From Mycolicibacterium peregrinum (GTDB lineage Bacteria; Actinomycetota; Actinomycetes; Mycobacteriales; Mycobacteriaceae), in assembly GCF_002102345.1 (NCBI RefSeq), contig NZ_LQPP01000049.1, forward strand, positions 1 through 64,000: a stretch of 64,000 nucleotides of DNA, given 5' to 3'. Under the pieces are notes generated by a model. That model did not search any database and was not told where the DNA came from. It saw only the letters and a program-made list of their open reading frames with translations. Shown in pieces: positions 48,468 through 57,562 of the stretch. The position numbers and the translations under genes were made by a program. Numbering within the stretch: the stretch's first letter is position 1; each line of letters begins with the position of its first letter.

Positions 48468-49852
48468 GGCACCGGCTCGCTCACCCCACGGATCTGTCCC
48501 GAAACTCTGTCGACGAGCGCGGCGACGTCCTCGGCAGTGCGTGCTTCCACGTTCAGACGCAGCAGCGGTTCGGTGTTCGACGTGCGCAGGTTGAACCAGC
48601 TGCCATCGCCGAGATCGACGGTGACGCCGTCGAGGTGGTCGATGGACTGGATCGAGCCGGAGAACGACTTCAGCACGGCGTCGACACAGGCCGGGGCGTC
48701 GCTGACGGTGAAGTTGATCTCGCCGGAGGCCTCGTACCGCTGATAGTCCGCCATGAAGTCGGACAGCGGACGATCCTGCTCCCCCAGGGCGGCCAACACG
48801 TGCAGCGCCGCGAGCATGCCGGAATCGGCGCCCCAGAAGTCACGGAAGTAGTAGTGCGCCGAGTGTTCCCCGCCGAAGATGGCGCCGGTCTCGGCCATCA
48901 GGGCCTTGATGTAGGAGTGCCCGACCCGCGACCGCACCGGAGTGCCGCCGCGCTCGATCACCAACTCGGGAACAGCGCGCGAGGTGATCAGATTGTGGAT
49001 CACGGTGGCACCGATTTCCCGCTTGAGCTCGCGGGCGGCCACCAATGCGGTCACCGCCGACGGCGACACCGGACGGCCGAGTTCGTCGACGACGAAGCAG
49101 CGGTCGGCATCACCGTCGAACGCCAGGCCGATATCGGCACCGCTGGCCAGCACGTGGGCCTGCAGGTCGACAAGGTTGGCCGGATCCAGGGGGTTGGCCT
49201 CGTGATTGGGGAAGCTGCCGTCGAGTTCGAAGAACAACGGCAGAATCGTGGCCCCCGGGATCGGCCCGAGCACCGCAGGCGTGGTGTGGCCGGCCATCCC
49301 GTTGCCCGCGTCCACTGCGATCCGCAACGGACGCAGCCCGCTGAGGTCGACCAGGGAGCGGAGGAAGGTGCCGTAGTCCGCCAGCACATCGCGATCGGAG
49401 ATCACGCCGGCCGGGCCGTCGTGGGCAGGCACCCCCGAAATCACCTCGTCGGAGATCGTCGACAGCCCGGTGTCCTTGCCTACCGGTTTGGCCCCGGCGC
49501 GACACAGTTTGATCCCGTTGTAGGCGGCCGGGTTGTGACTGGCGGTGAACATCGCTCCGGGGCAGTCCAACAGGCCCGAGGCGAAGTAGAGCTGATCGGT
49601 GGAGGCCAGCCCGATGCGGACCACGTCCAGGCCCTGGGCTGTCACACCGTCGGCGAATGCGGCCGCCAGCGTCGGCGAACTCTCTCGCATGTCATAGCCG
49701 ATCACCACCTGTGTGGCGCCCTCGGCGCGGACCAGGCGAGCGAACGCACCGGCGACGTCGGCCACGAACGCTTCGTCGATCTGGCTACCGACCAGACCAC
49801 GGACGTCATAGGCCTTGATGACATCGTGAACAGCCGCCGCTGGCCTAGACAT
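48464..49852 (-). CDS. manB: Phosphomannomutase/phosphoglucomutase
   Basis: A 462-residue alpha-D-phosphohexomutase that makes mannose-1-phosphate. The phosphoserine loop is FTASHNPAAYNGIK, the metal loop is AFDGDADRC, the sugar-binding GGEHSAHYYFRD segment is present, and the C-terminal phosphate-binding loop RTSNTEPLLRL is intact. The product feeds GDP-mannose synthesis together with manA and the pyrophosphorylase at 56.5 kb. From memory it matches Rv3257c (pmmA/manB). Confidence 0.95.
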   Translation of the reverse strand: MSRPAAAVHDVIKAYDVRGLVGSQIDEAFVADVAGAFARLVRAEGATQVVIGYDMRESSPTLAAAFADGVTAQGLDVVRIGLASTDQLYFASGLLDCPGAMFTASHNPAAYNGIKLCRAGAKPVGKDTGLSTISDEVISGVPAHDGPAGVISDRDVLADYGTFLRSLVDLSGLRPLRIAVDAGNGMAGHTTPAVLGPIPGATILPLFFELDGSFPNHEANPLDPANLVDLQAHVLASGADIGLAFDGDADRCFVVDELGRPVSPSAVTALVAARELKREIGATVIHNLITSRAVPELVIERGGTPVRSRVGHSYIKALMAETGAIFGGEHSAHYYFRDFWGADSGMLAALHVLAALGEQDRPLSDFMADYQRYEASGEINFTVSDAPACVDAVLKSFSGSIQSIDHLDGVTVDLGDGSWFNLRTSNTEPLLRLNVEARTAEDVAALVDRVSGQIRGVSEPVP

Positions 49853-49969
49853 ATAGCTCCTTGTGAAACGGGATCGTTGGCGCCAGCCTAACCGTCGGGC
49901 GGCGCCGACACGTTCACTACTCTTGGGCCGGTCGTCGTCTAATCAGGATCTAATCGGGGCTAGTCCGGG

Positions 49970-50389
49970 CTAGTTGTCGGGGTCCGGCAACACCCGCAGG
50001 TGCCCGCGACGGCGGCCGTTGGTCTCGGCCGGACGCGCCTGCGGCGCCATCACCGCACTCGCCCCCACACCGGTGGAGGGATCGGAGAATCCGGCCACCA
50101 CCCCGCTGTGGGGAACCGCACCGGGCTGGCCTTCACGCACGGCGTCGGCGAGCGCCACGAGGTCGTCCTCGTCGGGGTGGGTGGGCAGCGGGCCGGCATG
50201 ACGGACCAACTCCCAGCCTCGGGGTGCCGTGATCCGGCCGGCGTGGCCGACGCAGAGGTCCCAGGAGTGGGGTTCAGACACCGTGGCCAGGGGTCCGACC
50301 ACCGCCGTGGAGTCGGAGTAGACAAAAGTCAACGTCGCCACGGCATAGTGCGGGCACCCGGGCCGGCAGCAGCGACGGGGAACATTCAC
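49970..50389 (-). CDS. DUF3499 family protein
   Basis: A 139-residue actinobacterial protein. Cys residues in RRCCRPGCPHYA and the WDLCVGHAGR segment suggest a small zinc-binding fold. The C-terminal half is Pro/Gly/Arg-rich. From memory it matches Rv3258c (DUF3499), conserved beside the phosphomannomutase gene and divergent from the zincin-like gene. Function unknown. Confidence 0.85.
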   Translation of the reverse strand: MNVPRRCCRPGCPHYAVATLTFVYSDSTAVVGPLATVSEPHSWDLCVGHAGRITAPRGWELVRHAGPLPTHPDEDDLVALADAVREGQPGAVPHSGVVAGFSDPSTGVGASAVMAPQARPAETNGRRRGHLRVLPDPDN

Positions 50390-50478
50390 GCAACAGAGAT
50401 TACTTTGGACGGTCGCTGTGCGGTGCCGGACACGCGCAGCCGTCGGGTCCCCGATCCCGAACCGTTACGATCATCGCC

Positions 50479-50943
50479 GTGGCCCAGCGAAACCCATGGC
50501 GATCGCGTCGCGGCCGCGATATGCGCGGACCGCTGCTTCCGCGCTCGGTTCCCGGCTGGCGTAGCCGGGGCGAGCGGTTCGACATGGCGGTATTGGAAGC
50601 CTATGAGCCGATCGAGCGCCGGTGGGCGGCGCGGATCAAAGAACTCGATGTCGCGGTGGATGAGATTCCGCGGATGTCCCCGAAAGATCCCGAGGGCGTG
50701 CAATGGCCGCCCGAGGTCATCGCCGACGGACCGATCGCGCTGGCGCGGTTGATACCTGCTGGGGTTGATGTCAGAGGAAATGCGACCCGGGCTCGAATTG
50801 TCTTGTTCCGCAAGCCCATCGAGCGCCGGGTCAAAGGATCCGATGAGCTAGCTGACCTGCTGCATGAAATCCTGGTGGCCCAAGTGGCCACCTATCTGGG
50901 AGTTGAGCCGTCAGTCATCGACCCAACGATCGACGACGACTGA
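50479..50943 (+). CDS. Zincin-like metallopeptidase family protein with degenerate HExxH
   Basis: A 154-residue protein of the PF06262-type family (MRGPLLPRSVPGWRSR, FDMAVLEAYEPIERRW). In most family members a HExxHxxG zinc motif lies near the C-terminus; here the segment reads LLHEILVAQVATYLG. The second His is missing, so peptidase activity is doubtful. From memory it matches Rv3259. It is divergent from the DUF3499 gene and convergent with whiB2, with a 43-base gap. Confidence 0.82.
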   Translation: MAQRNPWRSRRGRDMRGPLLPRSVPGWRSRGERFDMAVLEAYEPIERRWAARIKELDVAVDEIPRMSPKDPEGVQWPPEVIADGPIALARLIPAGVDVRGNATRARIVLFRKPIERRVKGSDELADLLHEILVAQVATYLGVEPSVIDPTIDDD

Positions 50944-50986
50944 CGTCGAGCGCTGCATCGTGCGATGAGCGCTCCGCCGGAGAGCG

Positions 50987-51391
50987 TCAGATGATGCCGC
51001 GCTTGAGGCGGCGACGCTCCCGTTCGGACAATCCTCCCCAGATGCCGAAGCGCTCATCGTGCGCGAGCGCATACTCCAGGCAGGCATCCTTGACTTCGCA
51101 GCCCTGGCAGATGCGCTTGGCCTCGCGGGTAGACCCGCCCTTCTCCGGAAAGAACGCCTCCGGGTCGGTCTGTGCGCACAGCGCACGTTCCTGCCATTGG
51201 TCGTCTTCGTCTTCCGGATCAACATCAATGTGTTCGGGAACCGAACTCACCGGAACCAGACTCAGTTGAGGACGTCCGGCCGTCCCCAGCGGTGTCGGTC
51301 CCGTGTTGATGTGCGGTGCGTTGTCTACCGAGCCGAGTAGCCGATCGTCAAACCGGACCACATGATCGAAATCGCCGCTCTCATAAGACAT
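50987..51391 (-). CDS. whiB2: WhiB-family iron-sulphur regulator WhiB2 (WhmD)
   Basis: A 134-residue WhiB protein (start ATG 51391, MSYESGDFD). The four cluster ligands are Cys72, Cys95, Cys98 and Cys104, with the GIWGG turn (116-120) and basic ERRRLKRG DNA-binding tail. WhiB2/WhmD is essential for division and septum formation in mycobacteria. From memory it matches Rv3260c. It is divergent from fbiA. Confidence 0.95.
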   Translation of the reverse strand: MSYESGDFDHVVRFDDRLLGSVDNAPHINTGPTPLGTAGRPQLSLVPVSSVPEHIDVDPEDEDDQWQERALCAQTDPEAFFPEKGGSTREAKRICQGCEVKDACLEYALAHDERFGIWGGLSERERRRLKRGII

Positions 51392-51685
51392 TATCCCCCG
51401 CCTCCTCACTCGGTCTCGTAGATCCTAAGTGGAGCCCCACTACTGCGATGTGCGGTCACCCCATTCGAACAGTTGATCGAATCTCGGTCCGCGACACCGG
51501 AATCGGTCACCAACCGGGAAATGACACATCTGTGATTACACACGTGTTAGCTGCCAGGGTCAAGCGCCAGAGCGGGAATTCATACCATCTCGTAATGTCA
51601 AATCGGCGCGTCGCGACATCGGCGTGTCCTGCCCGTGACGACGTCGTTTCCATCCGCACGCCCTCAACGCCTAGGGTCGGACGTT
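51392..51685. promoter_or_regulatory. Divergent whiB2/fbiA regulatory region
   Basis: A 294-base gene-free space holding the promoters of whiB2 and the F420 operon. An upstream in-frame extension of fbiA to 51635 is open but lacks a suitable ribosome-binding site. TGTGATTACACACGTG (51529-51544) is an AT-rich partial palindrome (TGTGATTACACA) in the middle. It resembles a CRP/Cmr-type site (TGTGA-N-TCACA) only loosely. No RNA gene is evident. Confidence 0.5.
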
Positions 51686-52675
51686 GTGAAGATCACCGTT
51701 CTGGTCGGCGGCGTCGGAGGCGCTCGGTTTTTGCTGGGGGTACAGCAGCTGTTGGGCCTCGGCCAGTTCGCCGGGACCGACAGCAAGCATGAACATGAAC
51801 TCACCGCGATCGTGAACGTCGGTGACGACGCCTGGATGCACGGCGTCCGTATCTGCCCGGACCTCGACACCTGCATGTACACGTTGGGTGGCGGTATCGA
51901 CCCCGAACGCGGCTGGGGCCACCGCAATGAAACGTGGCACGCCAAGGAAGAACTCGCTGCCTACGGTGTGCAACCCGACTGGTTCGGACTCGGCGACCGG
52001 GACTTGGCCACCCACCTGGTTCGCACCCAGATGCTGCGCGCCGGCTACCCGCTGTCACAGGTCACCGAAGCACTGTGTAAGCGCTGGTCACCGGGGGCGC
52101 GGTTGCTGCCCGTCACCGACGACCGCAGCGAGACCCACGTGGTGATCACCGACCCCGAGGATGGGGAACGCCGGGCCATCCACTTCCAGGAGTGGTGGGT
52201 GCGTCACCGCGCGCAGGTGCCCTCACACAGCTTTGCGTTCGTCGGAGCGGAACAGGCAACCGCCGGGCCGGGCGTCGCCGAGGCGATCACCGACGCGGAT
52301 GTGGTGTTGCTGGCGCCGTCGAATCCCGTCGTGAGTATCGGACCGATCCTGCAGATTCCCGGTGTCCGCGGCGCGCTGCGCTCGACCAAGGCGCCGGTGG
52401 TCGGCTACTCCCCCATCATCAATGGAAAACCGTTGCGCGGCATGGCCGATGAATGCCTGTCCATCATCGGTGTGGAATCCACCTCACAGGCCGTCGGCCG
52501 GCATTTCGGCGCCCGGTCGGGCACCGGAATCCTGGACGGCTGGCTGATACACGAGGGTGATGTGGCCGACATCGAGGGGGTTCAGGTGCGCGCGGTGCCA
52601 CTGCTGATGACGGACCCGTCGACCACCGCCGAGATGGTGCGGGCCGGCCTTGACCTGGCCGGCGTTGCGCTGTGA
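51686..52675 (+). CDS. fbiA: 2-phospho-L-lactate/PEP transferase FbiA
   Basis: A 329-residue enzyme that joins the lactyl/enolpyruvyl phosphate unit to Fo to make (dehydro-)F420-0. Start GTG 51686 gives MKITVLVGGVGGARFLLG, the conserved nucleotide-binding opening. The GDDAWMHGVRICPDLDTCMYTLGG segment is the family's Fo-binding region. It overlaps fbiB by 4 bases (GTGA). From memory it matches Rv3261. Confidence 0.95.
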   Translation: MKITVLVGGVGGARFLLGVQQLLGLGQFAGTDSKHEHELTAIVNVGDDAWMHGVRICPDLDTCMYTLGGGIDPERGWGHRNETWHAKEELAAYGVQPDWFGLGDRDLATHLVRTQMLRAGYPLSQVTEALCKRWSPGARLLPVTDDRSETHVVITDPEDGERRAIHFQEWWVRHRAQVPSHSFAFVGAEQATAGPGVAEAITDADVVLLAPSNPVVSIGPILQIPGVRGALRSTKAPVVGYSPIINGKPLRGMADECLSIIGVESTSQAVGRHFGARSGTGILDGWLIHEGDVADIEGVQVRAVPLLMTDPSTTAEMVRAGLDLAGVAL

Positions 52676-54027
52676 GCACTGCGGTGAACACCGAGCACGG
52701 GTCTGCTGACAAGGTCGAGATCCTGCCGGTGGCAGGCCTTCCTGAGTTCCGTCCCGGAGATGACCTGGCGTCAGTTCTCGCCGAAGCGGCACCTTGGCTG
52801 CGCGACGGTGATGTACTGGTTGTCACCAGCAAGGTCGTCTCCAAGTGCGAGGGCCGCATCGTCACCGCTCCTTCCGATCCGGAAGAGCGGGATACCCTGC
52901 GGCGCAAGCTGATCGACAGTGAGGCCGTGCGGGTACTGGCCCGCAAGGGCCGGACGCTGATCACCGAGAACGCCATCGGGCTGGTCCAGGCCGCCGCCGG
53001 CGTCGACGGCTCCAACGTCGACTCGAACGAGTTGGCGCTGCTGCCGGTCGATCCCGACGGCAGCGCGCAGGCGCTACGTGTCGGCCTACGTGAGAAACTC
53101 GGCGTCACCATCGGCATCGTGATCACCGACACCATGGGCCGCGCCTGGCGCAACGGCCAGGCCGATTTCGCGATCGGCGCGGCCGGGCTCACCGTTCTCC
53201 ACGGCTACGCCGGAGCGCGCGACCGGCACGGCAATGAGCTGCTGGTCACCGAGGTGGCCGTGGCCGATGAGATCGCTGCCGCAGCGGACCTGGTGAAGGG
53301 CAAGCTCACGGCGATCCCCGTCGCCGTCGTGCGCGGGCTTGACCTGACCGACGACGGATCGAACGCTGCCACGCTGCTGCGCTCCGGCGAGGACGATCTG
53401 TTCTGGCTCGGCACAGCCGAGTCGATCGAGCTGGGACGCAGCCAGGCTCAGCTGCTGCGCCGCTCGGTGCGCGCGTTCTCCGACGAGCCCGTCGACCACG
53501 CGCTCATCGAAGCCGCCATCGGCGAGGCGCTGACCGCACCCGCGCCCCACCACACCCGTCCGGTGCGATTCGTCTGGGTGCAGGACGGTGCCACCCGCGT
53601 CCGGCTCCTGGACCGGATGAAAGACAAGTGGCGGGACGATCTGAGCGGCGACGGCCGAGATCCCGAGTCCGTCGAGCGGCGCCTGAACCGCGGTCAGATC
53701 CTGTACGACGCTCCGGAACTGGTGATTCCGTTCATGGTTCCCGACGGTGCCCACAGCTATCCCGACGAAGCCCGCACGCAGGCCGAACACACCATGTTCA
53801 CTGTCGCCGTGGGCGCGGCGGTGCAGGCCCTGCTGGTGGCGCTGGCGGTGCGTGAGGTGGGCAGCTGCTGGATCGGATCCACGATCTTCGCCGCCGATCT
53901 GGTCCGTTCCGAGCTCGATCTCCCGCCGGATTGGGAACCCCTCGGCGCCATCGCGATCGGTCACCCCGCCGATCCGCAGCCGCCCCGCGACCCGGTGCCC
54001 ACCGACGGCTTGCTGGTCGTGAAGTGA
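52672..54027 (+). CDS. fbiB: Coenzyme F420 gamma-glutamyl ligase fused to FMN reductase domain
   Basis: A 451-residue fused protein. Residues 1-245 are the CofE-type GTP-dependent F420:gamma-L-glutamyl ligase (VVTSKVVSKCEGR, ITDTMGRAWRNGQADFAIG, ARDRHGNELLVTEVAVADE). Residues 250-445 are an FMN-dependent nitroreductase-like domain that reduces dehydro-F420-0. Its length is that of the mycobacterial fusion. It overlaps fbiA and the NUDIX gene by 4 bases each. From memory it matches Rv3262. Confidence 0.96.
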   Translation: MSTAVNTEHGSADKVEILPVAGLPEFRPGDDLASVLAEAAPWLRDGDVLVVTSKVVSKCEGRIVTAPSDPEERDTLRRKLIDSEAVRVLARKGRTLITENAIGLVQAAAGVDGSNVDSNELALLPVDPDGSAQALRVGLREKLGVTIGIVITDTMGRAWRNGQADFAIGAAGLTVLHGYAGARDRHGNELLVTEVAVADEIAAAADLVKGKLTAIPVAVVRGLDLTDDGSNAATLLRSGEDDLFWLGTAESIELGRSQAQLLRRSVRAFSDEPVDHALIEAAIGEALTAPAPHHTRPVRFVWVQDGATRVRLLDRMKDKWRDDLSGDGRDPESVERRLNRGQILYDAPELVIPFMVPDGAHSYPDEARTQAEHTMFTVAVGAAVQALLVALAVREVGSCWIGSTIFAADLVRSELDLPPDWEPLGAIAIGHPADPQPPRDPVPTDGLLVVK

Positions 54028-54572
54028 GCGCCGAGAGCCTGCACGCCTCCGCGGTCGAGGTGTTGACGCATTGGCAGACAGCCGATCCAGGTCAGGACAC
54101 GCTGCGACATGCGGTGCTGTCATTTCTGGCTGCCCGTCCCGATGCCTGTCTCCGGGCGTGCGTTCCCGGTCACATCACCGCCTCGGCACTGGTCATCGAT
54201 CACACCGGCACGCAGACACTGCTCACCCTGCATCCGCGCTTCGGCCGCTGGCTGCAACTCGGCGGCCATTGTGAGGAAACAGATTCCGACATCCGCGCCG
54301 CCGCGTTGCGCGAGGCCACCGAGGAGTCCGGGATCACCGGGCTGACCATCGATACCCAGCTGGCCGCCCTGCATGTGCACCCGGTGACCTGCTCGCTCGG
54401 GGTGCCCACCCGCCACCTCGACATGCAGTTCGTGGTGCGGGCCCCCGCAGATGCCGAGATCGCCTGCAGTGACGAGTCTTTGGATCTGCGGTGGTGGCCG
54501 CTGGAGGCTCTGCCCGAGGGGACCGACTTCGGGTTGACCCAACTCGCCGGCACCGTGACGGGATCCGCCTAG
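54024..54572 (+). CDS. NUDIX hydrolase
   Basis: A 182-residue NUDIX protein from GTG 54024, overlapping the fbiB stop (GTGA). The NUDIX box is GGHCEETDSDIRAAALREA plus TEESGI, with one extra residue before the REATEE core compared with the textbook spacing. It could hydrolyse a nucleoside diphosphate derivative tied to F420 or a house-cleaning substrate; its fixed place in the fbiA-fbiB operon suggests the former, by inference only. It is convergent with a DUF732 gene, 6 bases away. Confidence 0.88.
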   Translation: MSAESLHASAVEVLTHWQTADPGQDTLRHAVLSFLAARPDACLRACVPGHITASALVIDHTGTQTLLTLHPRFGRWLQLGGHCEETDSDIRAAALREATEESGITGLTIDTQLAALHVHPVTCSLGVPTRHLDMQFVVRAPADAEIACSDESLDLRWWPLEALPEGTDFGLTQLAGTVTGSA

Positions 54573-54578
54573 GCGTGC

Positions 54579-54923
54579 CTAGCCGGGTGCCTGCGTGCAA
54601 TACGCCCGGCGCGCAGCGCGCAACGCAACCGCTGCTTGATCCGGAGCGGCGCCGTACTGGCCCGCCATCTGATCGATCACCGCCTGTGCCGGCGTACCGG
54701 TGTAGAGCAGGCGGCACATCTCCCGGCCGACAAGCAGCAACTGGTCATCGTCACCGGGAAACACCCCGCGCGTGGCCTTGAGGTAGGTGTTGTCCTCCCC
54801 GGTCAGCGGGATGGGCCAGGCCGCCGCCTCGGGTGCGGTGATTCCCAGAACCCCTCCGAACACCAACAGCGCTGCCATCGGCGCGACCGCCCTGCGCCGC
54901 CGTCCGTTGAACACGTTGAACAT
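54579..54923 (-). CDS. DUF732 secreted protein
   Basis: A 114-residue protein with an N-terminal Sec signal (LLVFGGVLGITAPEAAA) and a mature part WPIPLTGEDNTYLKAT...MCRLLYTG...YCTQAPG. The two Cys residues (MC and YC) can form the disulphide typical of the small mycobacterial DUF732 family. Function unknown; probable envelope or culture-filtrate protein. Confidence 0.85.
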   Translation of the reverse strand: MFNVFNGRRRRAVAPMAALLVFGGVLGITAPEAAAWPIPLTGEDNTYLKATRGVFPGDDDQLLLVGREMCRLLYTGTPAQAVIDQMAGQYGAAPDQAAVALRAARRAYCTQAPG

Positions 54924-55084
54924 GGCCCTCCCCTTCGACCATCAAAGCCTAAGGCTCGATGGCGATCGGCAAACACACTTTTCGGCGCCAGAGGCCGCCG
55001 AAGTTAGGTAGTCGACTACTCAAGCGCTGCTGGGCCCGATCTCCCTACCGTTGATGAGCCACGGAAATACGGGTGGGAGGCACC

Positions 55085-56434
55085 ATGAGTCTGCAGATCG
55101 AATCCCCTGCCGAAAACTCCGCCGGCGGCAAGAATGGCGACGCGCCGCCGGAGCAGCAGACTTCGAAAGTCGAAACCCCGCTGGGTGTCCGCGCCCGGGT
55201 CACCGAGGCTCTGCTGCTCATCTGCCTGTCTGTCCAGACCGCAGTAGTTCTCTGGCTCGCGGTCTGGGACGCCACGCTGACCCGTTCAGCCTGGGATCTG
55301 TTAGGTGCCGCACTGCTTCTCGGTATCGGGATCACATGCGCGCTCGCGATCGGCGCAATACTGAGAAAGTCGTCGAGCGCTTTCCTCACGGCGATGACAA
55401 GCCAGATCTTCGTGGTCTGTCTGGCGGCGTACGTGTGGCTCGTCGACGAGCGCAGCCCGGTCCGGCAACTGATCGGCATCACCGGGACGGCGCTGGTGTT
55501 CGGCGCGGTCGCTCTCTTCTGGATGGTCTACCTGGCCAGGTACACCCATGGAGCGATCAACCGGGGCGCGGTGGCAGTCGTCGCATTGTTCCCGGTGTTG
55601 GGTCTGGTCCAGTTCTGGCTGCAATCGGACTACCTGCCGGCGCGTTCACTTCCCCTGGTCGATGTGCAGGCCGAACTCACTCCAGTGGGTTCCTCGGGTT
55701 CGATCATCCACCTGTCCGCCAACCTCACCATCCATAATCGCAGTTCGGTAGCGGTCGATATCCCGGCGGGTGTCATGCGGGTAAGGGCATACCCGTTCGG
55801 GGTCCCGGAGGAGCCTGCGACCACCAATACGGTTGCCTCGTATCTGGATCCGGTGGGAAGCATGATCGGCGATTATCGCCAGATCCCGGTCCTGCCCAGC
55901 GACTCCAAGTTGCTGTATGCGGGCAGCATCGGCGCCGCTGGGAAGTTCCTGACGCCCGGGTCCACCACAGGTGCGCAGATGATCCTCGATATCAACCCGC
56001 AGACTGTGCGTTTGGTCCAGATGGGTGTCAGCATCGTCGCCGTGACCCGCCGCGCTGTGCAGGACACCCGGACCTGCTACGAACCCAAGAAGTCATACAC
56101 CGAGGACATTGAAGCGTTCCTGAAAGAGGCACGCCGGCTGCATGATTGGGTGGGTGGCGGCCAGGCGCTCTGCACCGAGACGCAATTCGCGGCCAGGGGT
56201 GCGATCGAAGAACTGGTCTCCGACCACCCGGTGCTGAGGATCTCCACCGTGGTGGACCACCCCGTGTTCACCACGCCGATGTTGGTACCGCTTCTGGGCA
56301 CCAAAACCTCGCTCGACGATCCGGCGGGCGGGATGGACGAGGCCGCCACCATCGAAACAGCTACGCCCTCAGGAATATTCGGCGCAGGTGCCGAATATGC
56401 ACCTGCCGACTCCGACTTGCACAAAACGGGCTGA
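55085..56434 (+). CDS. Membrane protein of unknown family
   Basis: About 449 residues from ATG 55085, with GGTGGGAGG seven bases upstream. I do not recognise a family. Residues 40-60, 70-95, 105-125 and 140-160 plus 170-190 are hydrophobic helices. After them comes an extracytoplasmic region of about 250 residues with beta-rich segments (HLSANLTIHNRSSVAVDIP, SPVG-type turns) and two Cys residues (TCYEPKK and ALCTETQF). It resembles a membrane-anchored immunoglobulin-like or adhesion module. It sits alone between the F420 operon and the wall-linker genes; the M. tuberculosis counterpart position is unclear. Confidence 0.65.
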   Translation: MSLQIESPAENSAGGKNGDAPPEQQTSKVETPLGVRARVTEALLLICLSVQTAVVLWLAVWDATLTRSAWDLLGAALLLGIGITCALAIGAILRKSSSAFLTAMTSQIFVVCLAAYVWLVDERSPVRQLIGITGTALVFGAVALFWMVYLARYTHGAINRGAVAVVALFPVLGLVQFWLQSDYLPARSLPLVDVQAELTPVGSSGSIIHLSANLTIHNRSSVAVDIPAGVMRVRAYPFGVPEEPATTNTVASYLDPVGSMIGDYRQIPVLPSDSKLLYAGSIGAAGKFLTPGSTTGAQMILDINPQTVRLVQMGVSIVAVTRRAVQDTRTCYEPKKSYTEDIEAFLKEARRLHDWVGGGQALCTETQFAARGAIEELVSDHPVLRISTVVDHPVFTTPMLVPLLGTKTSLDDPAGGMDEAATIETATPSGIFGAGAEYAPADSDLHKTG

Positions 56435-56481
56435 GCGCCACGGCGACTACGGTTTCTGACGCATTTCCGCCGATTCCCGTC

Positions 56482-57561
56482 TCAGACATCGGTGGAGTAC
56501 CGGATGCCGCCGTCGGGGATGGACACCCCGGGCCACACCCTGGCACCACGCAACAGTTCGCAGCGCGCACCGATGTCGGCGCCGTCGCCGATCACGCCGT
56601 CGCGGATCAGCGCCCGCGGGCCGATGCGGGCACCGAAGCCCACGATCGAACGTTCAATCACCGCACCGGCTTCCACGCGCACCCCGTCGAAGATTACCGC
56701 GCCGTCGAGGCGGGCGCCCGCGCCGATCTCGGCTCCGCGGCCCACCACGGTGCCACCGATCAGCAGGGCGCCCGGAGCGACCGCGGCACCTTCGTGGACC
56801 AGCGACTCACCGCGCTGACCGTTGAGCGCCGGTGAGGGTGCGATGCCACGGACGAGATCGGCCGAGCCGCGGACGAAATCCTCGGGTGTGCCCATATCGC
56901 GCCAGTAGGAGGCGTCGACGTACCCGCACAGCTTCAGCCCGTCGGTGAGCAGCCCGGGGAACACCTCGCGCTCGACCGAAACCGGCCGCCCTTTCGGAAT
57001 CTGGTCGATGACATGCTTTTTGAACACGTAGCAACCGGCATTGATCTGATCGGTGGGCGGATCCTGGGTCTTCTCCAGGAACGCCGTCACGCGGCCGTCG
57101 GCATCGGTGGGCACACAGCCGAACGCCCGCGGATCGCTCACCCGCACCAGGTGCAGCGTGAGGTCGGCCTCGTGGGTGTCATGGGACTCGAGAAGCGCGC
57201 CGAGGTCGGCAGCCGACAGCACGTCACCGTTGAACACCATGGCCGTGTCATAGCGCAGCTTGTCGGCCACGTTGGCGATCGCGCCACCGGTGCCGAGAGC
57301 CTCGGTCTCGGTGACGTATTCGATCTCCAGTCCCAGGTCCGAGCCGTTACCGAAAGCTTCCTCGAAAACCTCGGCCTTGTACGAGGTGCCCATCACGACG
57401 TGTTTGATGCCGGCCACCGCGATCCGGGCCAGCAGATGGGTCAGGAACGGCACGCCTGCCGTCGGCAACATCGGCTTGGGCGCCGAGAGGGTCAGGGGCC
57501 GCAGCCTGGTGCCTCGTCCACCGACGAGGACGACGGCGTCCACCTCCGCGGGATTGATCAC
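56482..57561 (-). CDS. manC: Mannose-1-phosphate guanylyltransferase/NDP-sugar pyrophosphorylase
   Basis: A 359-residue nucleotidyltransferase that makes GDP-mannose (named ManB in some M. tuberculosis annotations, Rv3264c). The signature is VLVGGRGTRLRPLTLSAPKPM, with FNGDVL for the metal and GVPFLTHLL. The C-terminal third is a left-handed beta-helix (repeated GAxIGxxAxIxxGVV-type hexapeptides). Start GTG 57561, immediately after the rhamnosyltransferase stop. Confidence 0.93.
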   Translation of the reverse strand: MINPAEVDAVVLVGGRGTRLRPLTLSAPKPMLPTAGVPFLTHLLARIAVAGIKHVVMGTSYKAEVFEEAFGNGSDLGLEIEYVTETEALGTGGAIANVADKLRYDTAMVFNGDVLSAADLGALLESHDTHEADLTLHLVRVSDPRAFGCVPTDADGRVTAFLEKTQDPPTDQINAGCYVFKKHVIDQIPKGRPVSVEREVFPGLLTDGLKLCGYVDASYWRDMGTPEDFVRGSADLVRGIAPSPALNGQRGESLVHEGAAVAPGALLIGGTVVGRGAEIGAGARLDGAVIFDGVRVEAGAVIERSIVGFGARIGPRALIRDGVIGDGADIGARCELLRGARVWPGVSIPDGGIRYSTDV

Positions 57562-57562
57562 G

